DNA of 64,000 nt. Origin: Deltaproteobacteria bacterium RIFOXYD12_FULL_56_24 (lineage in GTDB: Bacteria > Desulfobacterota > Desulfobulbia > Desulfobulbales > Desulfurivibrionaceae). This document shows, piece by piece, positions 7,864 to 16,546 of the stretch. The notes beneath the pieces were generated by a model. It was not told the origin of the DNA, did no database searches, and saw only the letters and a program-made list of their open reading frames with translations. Positions within the stretch are counted from its first letter, which is position 1; each line of letters opens with the position of its first letter. Made by a program: the position numbers and the translations under genes. Location of the stretch: NCBI GenBank assembly GCA_001799285.1, contig MGTD01000013.1:50905-114904 (forward strand), given 5' to 3'.

Positions 7864-8066
7864 GCGACTTTGCGCCTCTGCGTTAAAGATGCGTTGAGCA
7901 GCTTGCCGGATTTTATGCCCTTTAGGGTGCAAACGAAACTTTATGAACTCGCAACAACCTGAAAAGTTTACAGGCCCACCACACAAAATCAGACAGTTAC
8001 GCATTAATACCCGTTGTAATCGTGGCTTTTTACGATTTCAACAAACTTATACCCTCTGGGTGTAAA
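7864..8066 (-). repeat. W repeat, copy 1
   Basis: About 203 bp with close inverted homology to 16274-16476 and direct homology to 32181-32341. Landmarks on the plus strand are GACTTTGCGCCTCTGCGTTA, GTTGAGCAGC, CAACAACCTGAAAAGTTTAC, CCCGTTGTAATCGTGG and TATACCCTCTGG. It contains small hairpins (AATCGT/ACGATT and CCTG/CAGG). No coding frame is conserved between copies. The copy inserted in a MITE at 32181 shows that the element is mobile. Confidence 0.7.
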
Positions 8067-8083
8067 AAATGAGTTGTTCCGAG

Positions 8084-8237
8084 GTAAGCGATCACAGGGC
8101 ACCATATCTTGCGGCGATCGGTCCGGCTCACGTACAAAAGTACGCATCGCCGTCCCGCTTGCCGCAATCTGCGGCACCCTGTGACCGCTTGTTCCGTGGT
8201 TATTTGACCTTTATGGGTTTACCCCGTGATCGGTTAC
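8084..8237. mobile_element. IS66-type MITE, subfamily D, copy 1 (154 bp)
   Basis: Flanked by perfect 8-bp repeats GTTCCGAG at 8076-8083 and 8238-8245. The termini are GTAAGCGATCACAGGG and CCCCGTGATCGGTTAC. The inner palindrome is centred on CGTACAAAAGTACG. It occupies the spacer upstream of the tpsB-tpsA(caspase) operon. Confidence 0.85.
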
Positions 8238-8363
8238 GTTCCGAGCACATAAATATTGGGGCACTATTAACAAGGAGCGGCTGGTTTTATTATCTGTACT
8301 TGCCTAAAGTTATACTTGACCTTACGCGTTCATCAATTTTTGCATCTGCCAGAGGAAAAAACC

Positions 8364-9983
8364 ATGGTAAAATTCTTAGTGACAGGGATGGTCGTTATTG
8401 GGCAACTATTTCTGGTTCAGCCTGTTCTGGCGCAAACTCCCCGGTTTGATATCACCGGCTTTAGCGTAGAAGGCAACACCCTGCTCACTGATGCCCAGAT
8501 TCAGCAGGCGCTTGCACCATTTGTCGGGCCCGAGCGGGAAATGGCCGATATCAACAAGGCGGCGGAAGCCCTGCGCGTGGCCTATCGTGAAGCCGGCTAT
8601 CCGGTGGTGCAGGTATTCCCTCCCGAACAAACAAGCAGCGACAAACAGATTTTGCTTAAGGTTCTGGAAGGCAAGATCAAATCTGTCACGGTTGTCGGCA
8701 ATACGGCCTACGATGAGGCCAATATCCGCGCCAGCCTGCCACCCCTGAAGGAAGGGGCCAGCCCGCACGTCAACCGCTTGGAGGCTGCCATTGCTCTGGC
8801 TAATGAAAATTCCGCCAAACAGGTTGGGGTTAATTTTCAGCCGGGAACCCTGCCCGGCGAGCTTGAGGCCAAGGTGAACGTGACTGAAGAGCAGGTTTCC
8901 AAATATTTTGTTACCGCCGACAATACCGGGAGCCGCTCCACCGGTTATCCCCGAGTCGGTCTGGGCTTTCAGCACGCCAACCTGTTTAATCTTGACCATG
9001 TGTTGACCATGCAATATCTAACCTCGCCTGAGTATGTGGACAAAATTGCTAGCTACAGCATAGGCTACCGCATCCCGTTTTATGACTATGGCATGGCTCT
9101 TGATCTGTTGGGGGCCTATTCCGACACGGAGGTGGTTAATACCTCGACCCCGGCAGGGCAGATGAATTTTACCGGCAAGGGTGCCATGCTGGCAGCCCGC
9201 CTCAACCAGGCTCTGGCAAGCATTGGGGATATTCGCCATAAGCTTATTTATGGCATTGAATACAAGGATTTCAGTAACGACGGCACCATTAACGGCTCAG
9301 CCCCGGGCGGAACCTGGGGTTCGGTCAGTTCGCAACCGCTCAGCCTCTCATATGCCGCCCAGGTAGCCCGCCCCACCTTTCAGACCAGCGGCAGTGTCGG
9401 TTTTTTTGTCAATCTGCCGGGGGGCCATAGCGGTAGTGACTCCGACTATACCGCTGCCCGTAACGGTTCAGAGCCGGAGTGGAACCTCTGGCGCCTGAAT
9501 GGCTCCGTAGGTGTGCCCCTGCCGCAAGACTGGCAGACCAGGATGACGGTCAGCGCCCAGATCACCGAGGATATACTCATCCCAGGTGAACAATTTGGCG
9601 CCGGCGGCGCCACCTCGGTGCGGGGCTACAACGAGCGGGTAACCTCGGGGGATGAGGGCATTACCGCGAATTTTGAAATCTACACCCCGGAACTAAGCCA
9701 GTATTTGTTCTTGCCTGGCTCCCAGTTGCGCGCCCTGGCCTTTTGGGATCTTGGCGTAGTTGCCAAAAATGGCGACCTGCTGGCCAACGAAAGACGAAGC
9801 CAGAACCTCGCCAGTCTCGGGGTTGGCCTGCGCTTCAACTATATGAAAAACCTCAACGCGAAGTTTGATCTGGGCTGGGCCCAGCAACATATCGAATCCT
9901 CCGATTCACCGCCCAAGAATCTTGGCGAAAGAAATGACGTGCGGGCCCATTTTTCCCTATCCTACGTTTTCAATCCTTTTTAG
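8364..9983 (+). CDS. TpsB outer-membrane transporter (ShlB/FhaC family), first TPS locus
   Basis: A protein of 539 residues. The ATG at 8364 is preferred to one 48 bp upstream because AGAGGA precedes it and a signal peptide starts there (ending VLAQ). Residues about 25-95 and 96-170 form two POTRA-type domains (FDITGFSVEGNTLLTDAQI; IKSVTVVGNTAYDEANI). The rest is a 16-stranded barrel of the haemolysin activator type, with a VRGYNE conserved-loop motif and terminal SYVFNPF ending in Phe. It exports the TpsA protein encoded 13 bp downstream across the outer membrane and forms an operon with it. Confidence 0.9.
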   Translation: MVKFLVTGMVVIGQLFLVQPVLAQTPRFDITGFSVEGNTLLTDAQIQQALAPFVGPEREMADINKAAEALRVAYREAGYPVVQVFPPEQTSSDKQILLKVLEGKIKSVTVVGNTAYDEANIRASLPPLKEGASPHVNRLEAAIALANENSAKQVGVNFQPGTLPGELEAKVNVTEEQVSKYFVTADNTGSRSTGYPRVGLGFQHANLFNLDHVLTMQYLTSPEYVDKIASYSIGYRIPFYDYGMALDLLGAYSDTEVVNTSTPAGQMNFTGKGAMLAARLNQALASIGDIRHKLIYGIEYKDFSNDGTINGSAPGGTWGSVSSQPLSLSYAAQVARPTFQTSGSVGFFVNLPGGHSGSDSDYTAARNGSEPEWNLWRLNGSVGVPLPQDWQTRMTVSAQITEDILIPGEQFGAGGATSVRGYNERVTSGDEGITANFEIYTPELSQYLFLPGSQLRALAFWDLGVVAKNGDLLANERRSQNLASLGVGLRFNYMKNLNAKFDLGWAQQHIESSDSPPKNLGERNDVRAHFSLSYVFNPF

Positions 9984-9996
9984 GAGATGCGCTGAT

Positions 9997-12900
9997 ATGA
10001 CACCTCACAAGAATCGTATCTCTCAGGTCGTCTTCAGGTCAATTGTTATCGGGCTTGCCCTCGGCTTTGCCCCGACCGTGCATGCCAACCCCATTGCCCC
10101 CGCTGTGGTAAGCGGCTCAGCCACCATTGCCACCTCCGGCAACACCATGACCGTAACCAATACGCCCGGTGCCATCATCAACTGGCAGCAGTTCAACATC
10201 GGCCAAAGCGAGATCCTCAAGTTTATCCAGCAATCCGCCCAGTCCAGCGTGCTTAACCGGGTGATCAGCCAAAATCCCAGCCAGATCCTTGGCACCCTGC
10301 AATCCAATGGCCGGGTATTTTTGATCAACCCCAGCGGGGTGATGTTCGGCCAGGGCTCCATCATCAACGTCAACGGTCTGGTCGCTTCCACCCTTAACAT
10401 CAGTGATAGCGATTTTCTGCTCAACCGTTTCAATTTTATCGGCAGCAACAGCGCCTCCGTAATCAACAAAGGTGAAATCACCACCCCGCTTGGCGGCAGC
10501 GTCTATCTGATCGGCAACAGCGTCAGCAACGAAGGGGTGATCACCTCGCCCAAGGGTGAGGTGATCCTCGCGGCAGGCAACAGCGTTAGCCTGCTTGATA
10601 CCGGCACCCCGCATGTTACGGTTACCATCAACGCCCCGGACAACCAGACGGTCAACCTTGGCCAGATCGTGGCCGAAGGCGGCAAGGTTAATATCTACGG
10701 CGCCCTGCTCAACCAGCAGGGCCTGATCAGTGCTGACAGCGCCAGCCTGGATGCCCAGGGTAATATCGTGCTCAAGGCCAGCCAGTCTCTTACCCTGGGG
10801 CAAGGCAGCGTAACCACGGCCAACGGCCCGCAGGGCGGCACGATCACCGCGCAGGCAAGCGCGGGCAAGACCACCGTCTCGGGCCGGGTGGAGGCCACGG
10901 GCACTGGCAGCGGTGGCGGCATCAGCCTGCTTGGCAACGAGGTCACCCTGACCGACACGGCGCGAATCGATGCCTCGGGCAGCACCGGCGGCGGCACGGT
11001 GCTGGTGGGCGGCGATTTTCAGGGCAAGAACGCGGCGGTGCAGAATGCGCAGATTACCTATCTGGCACAGGGGGCATCCATCAAGGCTGATGCTGTAAAC
11101 AGTGGCGAGGGCGGCAAGGTTATCGTTTGGGCCGATGAGGCCACCGGCGCTTTTGGCAATATCTCGGCCAAAGGAGGTGCCTTTGGCGGGAACGGCGGGT
11201 TCGTCGAGGTTTCCGGCAAGGAGTATCTGGAATTTGATGCCCGGGTTGACACCAGCGCCCCGTTTGGCAATGCCGGCACCCTGTTACTTGATCCGTCCAA
11301 TATTACTATTATCAGCGGCAGCGCTGATCCTACCTCAGGTAGTTTTTCGAATGGCACCTTCTATGGCGATACAAGCGGCACCTCCACGATTACCTGGGGC
11401 AACATCGAAACCCAGCTCGCCAGCAACAACGTGACAATTCAAACTGGCTCCTCCTCCGATGGTGGAGCTGGCGATATCAACGTTTCTGGTTCTCCCAGCG
11501 CAGCCAGTCTGACCATCAGCCACACCGCACCCTGGGATACCTGGGACAGTACCTATACTAATACACTTTACAGCAGCAGCAACAACCTGTCCCTGCTGGC
11601 TGAAAATGCAGTGAATATCTATGCTCCGTTTGGCAACGCTGGTAGCGGGGCGATCACAATCATTGCCGGCTGGAATGGTAACCTTACCACTCCGGATCTT
11701 GTGACTAACTACACTGAGGGGAAGAACATCAACTTTTTGAGTTCTTATTCATCCCAGAATGGCAATATCATAGCCAATACCGGTGCCCTGACTTTAAAGG
11801 CGGCTGACACCATCCTGTTTATTCCCGGTGCAAATTCACCTTATATGCCAGGGACAAACAGCGCTTCAATTGACATGAACACCGGGGCCTTAACCTTGGT
11901 CGCCAACAAAATATCCCTTGATGCTTCCGGTGCCGCAAGCAACACGAGGGCCTCAATCCAGACCAATGGCGATCAATCTTTTACCATCGGCAGATCTGGC
12001 GGCGAGCTCTATGACGGGCTTTATCTTTTGGCCGCTAACGGAGATAACATCTATGGTGGTCAAGCCCAGATCAGACGTTTTGGCGGCAGTGGCGGGCAAA
12101 GCTTTACCTTTAACAATGGCAGCGACCTGATCCTTACAGGTGGCGCCGGTAATGGCCTTGTCCCTGCCGGCTGGTGGACAGGCAATTGTGCCAGCGGCGA
12201 TTGCAGCGGAAACAATGCCGACATTGACAACTATGGCGCTGGCAATCAGACCTTTACCTTTGCCAGTGGTGGCGCCCTCCAGCTTGAGGGTGGTTCAAGG
12301 GGCAACAATAACGGGGCCTGGATTGAGAGTAGCACTGCTCAGGTTATTTCCGGCAATCCGGCCATCACCCTTACCGGCGGCAGTAGCGGCGGAATAATGA
12401 CGGCAGCTGGTTACGTGTTCGAAAATGATGCCGGGTTAGAATCCAATGTCAGCCAGACCATTGATGCCGCCTCCATCACGATGAATGGTGGGGACGCCGA
12501 TTACGGTGGCGCTTATCTGGTTGCCCCGGTGCAGACTATTACCGTTACGGGCAATGTCAGCCTGACCGGTGGCGATGCAGAAGTACCCACTGCCTTTGAC
12601 CACGACGGAGATCCTGTCTTAACCACCGGGGTGGTCATCGGGGCTGGTGATGAAGACAGCACTTCCCATACCTTAACTCTCACAATCGGCGGCAACCTGA
12701 CCTTGCAAGGCGGGGAAGTCAATAATTATGGCGGCTCTCTTGCCTTGATCGGCGGTTTCCGTATCCCTGCAACCTTAACGATTGACACTACGGGCAGCAT
12801 CGACCTGAACGGCGCCGGCGCCGGTCGCGATCAGATCGGTTCCTATGGCGGTTATGGCGGCAGCGTACATCTTCACTCCACCGGCGGTTATATCGATATA

Positions 12901-15900
12901 GGTCAAGGCTTTGTGGGCACTGGAACAACAGGAACTACACACATTGAAGCCCAGACTACGATATCACAAGCAGTCGGAGGTCAGGTTCAAACTGGAGGCT
13001 TGGTCATGAAAGCCGATGGCACCATTGATGCCCTCGGTAATTTGACTGCAAATGCAAATGATGTGGAACTGCTTAGCACCCATGGCAATCTAAATATAGG
13101 AACGATCAATGCCACCGGCTATGCCTTGCTCTATGCCACCGAGGGAGGGGTTACCGATGCCAATGCAAGTTCGTTAAACGTGACTGCAAACCATCTTGAA
13201 ACCTGGGCCAAGAACGGCATCAATCTGGATACCCAGGTTAACAGTATCGTTGCCCTTAACAGTACTGCTGGCGATATCGTCTTGCGCGAGGCCGACGGGG
13301 CCTCGCTGTATAACGTATGGAACGCTGGAGGAACAAACCAGCTCTCCACCACCAGCGGCACACTTACTCAGGCGACAAACAATAGCGGAAGCACCAATAC
13401 TATCGGGACTGGTGGGACTATATACTATGGCAGCTGGAATGTTTCCGGCGGGCAAAGCTCCACCAGCCCTGCCAACCCCAGGCACGCTTTTAACACTGAA
13501 GGCGGTATGACAGAAATCTCCATGGTTTCGCCTCGCTCAAGTGACCGATTAACCGATCCCTGGTTGTATTTGCTGGATAACTCCGAAAACACCCTTGCTT
13601 ATAACGATGACGGCGGTGTGGGTTACGGGGCAATGATCCGAACGAACTTGTCCGCAGGGGATTATACCGTGGTGGCTGCAACATTCAGCACTGGCGTATC
13701 ATACCCCTATGCGATGACCATAGGCAATGCCAGCGCCGGTTCAACAGAGGTCGTTGGTGGAGGTGGAGGTGGAGATGGAAGTACTCCCCCTACAACACCG
13801 GAATCATCGAGCGAATCAACAACTCCTCCCATTGACCCTTGTGTTCTCAACCCGACTTTATGCGCTGACACAACTTCCAGTTCGTCACTTACTCCCGTTT
13901 TTCCAAGAAGCGCCACCGACCTGAGTGTGTCCACGGCCGGTGGTGATGTCACCTTTGATCCCAATCTCAAAGTAGCCGGGGGGGAGATAACCTTTACCGG
14001 TACTGGGCAATCAACAGCGGAAAGCGAAATAACAAAGGCAGAGGGTGAAATCAAGCAGGCCGAAATTGAGATTAAAATGGCCAAAACTCCTAAAGCCAAA
14101 GCCCGGGCCGAGATGAAAAAGGCCGAAGCTGAGGGCAAGAAGGCCGAGGCTGAAGCCAAAAAGGCCGAAGCTGAGGCCAAGCAGGCTGCCGTAGAAGAAA
14201 AAACCGCCAAGACCCCGGTTGAAAAAGCCAAGGCCGAGGTGAAGAAGACCGAGGCCGAGGGCAAGAAGGCCGAGGCCGAATCCAGAAAAGCCGAGGCCGA
14301 AGCAAAAAAGGCCGAGGTAGAGGGCAAGCAGGCTGAGGTTGAGGGCAAGAAGGCCGAGGCCGCGGCAAAGTCGGCTAATACCCCGGAAGATAAGGCCCGG
14401 GCTGAAAAAACTGCTGAAGCCAGCAAGGCTGAAGCGGAAGGGAAAAAAGCGGAAGTAACTGCCAAAAAATCAGAGGCTGAGGCCAAGAAATCAGAGGCTG
14501 AAATAAAGAAGGCTGAGATAGAAGAGAAAAACGCCAAGACCCCGGTTGAAAAAGCCAAGGCCGAGGTGAAGAAGACCGAGGCCGAGGGCAGGAAGGCCGA
14601 GGCCGAATCCAGAAAGGCCGAGGCCGAAGCAAAGAAGGCCGAGGTAGAGGGCAAGCAGGCGGAAAGTGAGGGCAATACAGCCGAGGCCGCGGCAAAATCG
14701 GCTAAGACCCCGGAAGACAAGGCCCGGGCTGAAAAAACTGCCGAAGCCAGCAAGGCTGAAGCAGAAGGGAAAAAAGCGGAAGTAACTGCCAAAAAATCAG
14801 AGGCTGAGGCCAAAAAAGCTGAGGCTGAGGCCAAGAAGGCTGAAATAGAAGAGCAAACCGCCAAAACACCGGTTGAAAAAGCCAAGGCCGAGGTGAAGAA
14901 GACCGAGGCCGAAGGCAGGAAGGCCGAGGCCGAATCCAGAAAGGCCGAGGCCGAAGCAAAGAAGGCCGAGGTAGAGGCCAAGCAGGCGGAAGGTGAGGGC
15001 AAAGGCGCCAAGAGCGCGGAGAAGAAGGTAGCGGCAGAGAAGAAGAGCGAATTCAAAAAGGCTGAAGCCGAAGCCAAAAAAGCCGAGTCTGAGACGAAAA
15101 AGGCTGAAGCCGAAGAGAAGAAGACCCAGTTAGAGGCCAAGTCTGATAAGTCTGAAGAGAAGAAGGCCGAGGCCGAAAAGAAGCTCGAGAACAAGAAGGC
15201 CGAAGAGGCTGTGAAGAAGGCCGAGGCACAGAAGAAGGAAACCGAATACAAAAAGGCTGATGCGGAACGCAAAGAGGCAGGCATCAAGTCCTTTGGCAAG
15301 ATGGCAGTTTCGGCGATGAGCAAGGATCATCTTAAAGCCATGCTTGATGTCCGTCACGAGTACAAGACCGATGCCTTAAAAACGGCCCTGACCATACTTG
15401 ACCGCAATCCTGAGGCGGCGGATATGCCTGCCTGCGGCGCGGGCGAATCCGGAGCTTGTATCCAGCAGCCAACCGCCCAGATTACGACCAGTCTGCTCCC
15501 GGCCCCGGCAATTCCGCAGTTTTCCTTTCTCCCGCAAATTCAGCGCAAGGTTGCGGTGGTGATTGGGGTCAACAAGTATCAGGATAAAACAATCCCGCCC
15601 CTGGAAGGGGCAGTGCCGGATGCCAATGCGGTAAGCAAGATGTTTAAGGAAAATATGGGGTATGAGATTCGGGTCATTCATGACGGCACCAAGAGCGAGA
15701 TCGTGCAAGCGATCAACAAGGTGGCCGGTGAGGTGGACGCCAATGACAGTGTGACCATTTACTATGCCGGCCACGGCTACGAAATGGAAGCAACTAAAAC
15801 CGGCTATTGGATTCCGAGTGACGGCTCAGCCAAAAGCCCGGCCAACTGGATATCCAGCAACGATATCAATAAAATGTTGAGCAATATAAAAGCAAAACAG

Positions 15901-16251
15901 GTGCTGCTGGTTTCTGACAGTTGTTTCTCCGGCAGTCTGGCCAAAGAACTGAAGGTCTCGGCGGTTCAAGGCTCAGCCGAGGATATCCTGGGCAAACGTT
16001 CGGTACTGGTAATGTCTTCCGGCGGAGATGAGCCTGTTTCTGATGAGGGCCGGGACGGCCATTCTGTGTTTGCCTGGCATTTCATGGATAAATTGAAGGG
16101 AATTAACAAGTATGAGCAGGGCTCTAAATTGTACGATGGGATAAAAACAGGAGTGAACGCGGATGGCTTCCCGCAGACCCCTCAATACGGAGCATCGGTT
16201 ACGGCCGGGCATTCGACCGGCGGTGATTACCTTTTTGAAGTGCGCAAATAA
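9997..16251 (+). CDS. TpsA exoprotein with PPC-like domain, coiled coil and caspase-like domain
   Basis: A 2084-residue protein. Domains in order: signal peptide (1-29); haemagglutinin-type TPS secretion domain (about 30-250, INWQQFNIG, FLINPSGVMFG); a long Gly/Asn/Thr-rich beta-helix (to about 1170); a PPC-like beta domain (about 1180-1245, PWLYLLDNSENTLAYNDDGG); a Ser/Thr/Pro linker; a Lys/Glu/Ala coiled coil (about 1345-1765) with 109-residue repeats; and a peptidase C14 caspase-like domain (about 1850-2080). The last has VAVVIGVNKYQ, catalytic His1926 in YYAGHGY and catalytic Cys1976 in SDSCFSG. The ATG at 9997 follows TAGGAGATGC. TpsA proteins are surface exposed or released, so this predicts an extracellular caspase-like protease on a stalk. 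Activity is inferred. Confidence 0.9.
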   Translation: MTPHKNRISQVVFRSIVIGLALGFAPTVHANPIAPAVVSGSATIATSGNTMTVTNTPGAIINWQQFNIGQSEILKFIQQSAQSSVLNRVISQNPSQILGTLQSNGRVFLINPSGVMFGQGSIINVNGLVASTLNISDSDFLLNRFNFIGSNSASVINKGEITTPLGGSVYLIGNSVSNEGVITSPKGEVILAAGNSVSLLDTGTPHVTVTINAPDNQTVNLGQIVAEGGKVNIYGALLNQQGLISADSASLDAQGNIVLKASQSLTLGQGSVTTANGPQGGTITAQASAGKTTVSGRVEATGTGSGGGISLLGNEVTLTDTARIDASGSTGGGTVLVGGDFQGKNAAVQNAQITYLAQGASIKADAVNSGEGGKVIVWADEATGAFGNISAKGGAFGGNGGFVEVSGKEYLEFDARVDTSAPFGNAGTLLLDPSNITIISGSADPTSGSFSNGTFYGDTSGTSTITWGNIETQLASNNVTIQTGSSSDGGAGDINVSGSPSAASLTISHTAPWDTWDSTYTNTLYSSSNNLSLLAENAVNIYAPFGNAGSGAITIIAGWNGNLTTPDLVTNYTEGKNINFLSSYSSQNGNIIANTGALTLKAADTILFIPGANSPYMPGTNSASIDMNTGALTLVANKISLDASGAASNTRASIQTNGDQSFTIGRSGGELYDGLYLLAANGDNIYGGQAQIRRFGGSGGQSFTFNNGSDLILTGGAGNGLVPAGWWTGNCASGDCSGNNADIDNYGAGNQTFTFASGGALQLEGGSRGNNNGAWIESSTAQVISGNPAITLTGGSSGGIMTAAGYVFENDAGLESNVSQTIDAASITMNGGDADYGGAYLVAPVQTITVTGNVSLTGGDAEVPTAFDHDGDPVLTTGVVIGAGDEDSTSHTLTLTIGGNLTLQGGEVNNYGGSLALIGGFRIPATLTIDTTGSIDLNGAGAGRDQIGSYGGYGGSVHLHSTGGYIDIGQGFVGTGTTGTTHIEAQTTISQAVGGQVQTGGLVMKADGTIDALGNLTANANDVELLSTHGNLNIGTINATGYALLYATEGGVTDANASSLNVTANHLETWAKNGINLDTQVNSIVALNSTAGDIVLREADGASLYNVWNAGGTNQLSTTSGTLTQATNNSGSTNTIGTGGTIYYGSWNVSGGQSSTSPANPRHAFNTEGGMTEISMVSPRSSDRLTDPWLYLLDNSENTLAYNDDGGVGYGAMIRTNLSAGDYTVVAATFSTGVSYPYAMTIGNASAGSTEVVGGGGGGDGSTPPTTPESSSESTTPPIDPCVLNPTLCADTTSSSSLTPVFPRSATDLSVSTAGGDVTFDPNLKVAGGEITFTGTGQSTAESEITKAEGEIKQAEIEIKMAKTPKAKARAEMKKAEAEGKKAEAEAKKAEAEAKQAAVEEKTAKTPVEKAKAEVKKTEAEGKKAEAESRKAEAEAKKAEVEGKQAEVEGKKAEAAAKSANTPEDKARAEKTAEASKAEAEGKKAEVTAKKSEAEAKKSEAEIKKAEIEEKNAKTPVEKAKAEVKKTEAEGRKAEAESRKAEAEAKKAEVEGKQAESEGNTAEAAAKSAKTPEDKARAEKTAEASKAEAEGKKAEVTAKKSEAEAKKAEAEAKKAEIEEQTAKTPVEKAKAEVKKTEAEGRKAEAESRKAEAEAKKAEVEAKQAEGEGKGAKSAEKKVAAEKKSEFKKAEAEAKKAESETKKAEAEEKKTQLEAKSDKSEEKKAEAEKKLENKKAEEAVKKAEAQKKETEYKKADAERKEAGIKSFGKMAVSAMSKDHLKAMLDVRHEYKTDALKTALTILDRNPEAADMPACGAGESGACIQQPTAQITTSLLPAPAIPQFSFLPQIQRKVAVVIGVNKYQDKTIPPLEGAVPDANAVSKMFKENMGYEIRVIHDGTKSEIVQAINKVAGEVDANDSVTIYYAGHGYEMEATKTGYWIPSDGSAKSPANWISSNDINKMLSNIKAKQVLLVSDSCFSGSLAKELKVSAVQGSAEDILGKRSVLVMSSGGDEPVSDEGRDGHSVFAWHFMDKLKGINKYEQGSKLYDGIKTGVNADGFPQTPQYGASVTAGHSTGGDYLFEVRK
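14212..14990 (+). repeat. 327-bp tandem repeats encoding 109-residue coiled-coil units
   Basis: The marker sequence ACNCCGGTTGAAAAAGCC recurs at 14212, 14539 and 14866, an exact period of 327 bp. The intervening DNA is nearly identical, including synonymous positions, so the units arose or were homogenised recently. About 2.4 units are present. Copy number could vary by slippage or recombination and would change stalk length by 109 residues per unit. Confidence 0.85.
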
Positions 16252-16273
16252 TGATGGACTCGTAGGTCATTTA

Positions 16274-16476
16274 TTACACCCAGAGGGTATAAGTTTGTTG
16301 AAATCGTAAAAAGCCACGATTACAACGGGTATTAATGCGTAAGTGTCTGATTTTGTGTGGTGGGCCTGTAAACTTTTCAGGTTGTTGCGAGTTCATCAAG
16401 TTTCGTATGCACCCTAAAGGGTATAAAATCCGGCAAGCTGCTCAACTCAGCTTTAACGCAGAGGCGCAAAGTCGCA
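16274..16476 (+). repeat. W repeat, copy 2 (inverted relative to copy 1)
   Basis: Reads as the reverse complement of 7864-8066 with few changes, from TTACACCCAGAGGGTATAAG to GCAGAGGCGCAAAGTCGC. Copies 1 and 2 therefore bracket the tpsB/tpsA-caspase operon as inverted repeats about 8.2 kb apart. Confidence 0.7.
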
Positions 16477-16497
16477 AAGTTTTAATCCTTTTATTTC

Positions 16498-16546
16498 GTA
16501 AGCGATCACAGGGCACCACATCTTGCGGCACCCTGTGACCGCTTAC
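16498..16546. mobile_element. Minimal subfamily D hairpin (49 bp)
   Basis: GTAAGCGATCACAGGG...CCCTGTGACCGCTTAC with only a short centre, a deletion derivative of the 154-bp D element. It sits right after the stop codon of the minus-strand reductase gene and could act as its 3' hairpin. Confidence 0.65.

Noticed and set aside
7864..8066. W repeat as an integron attC site
   Set aside because: No paired GTTRRRY/RYYYAAC core sites could be found at its ends and no integrase is present.
8069..8449. A 126-codon plus-strand frame upstream of the first tpsB
   Set aside because: It lies across the D-type MITE and the tpsB start, and part of it recurs wherever the MITE recurs.
14020..15290. The Lys/Glu/Ala repeat region as a frameshift artefact
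   Set aside because: The frame continues without interruption into a caspase-like domain with both catalytic residues, and the 327-bp period is a multiple of three.
13707..15323. A 538-codon open frame on the minus strand opposite the coiled-coil part of the caspase exoprotein
   Set aside because: It is the antisense of the KAE-type repeats and gives only a low-complexity Ser/Ala/Phe protein without a start signal. The plus-strand frame is clearly the gene.
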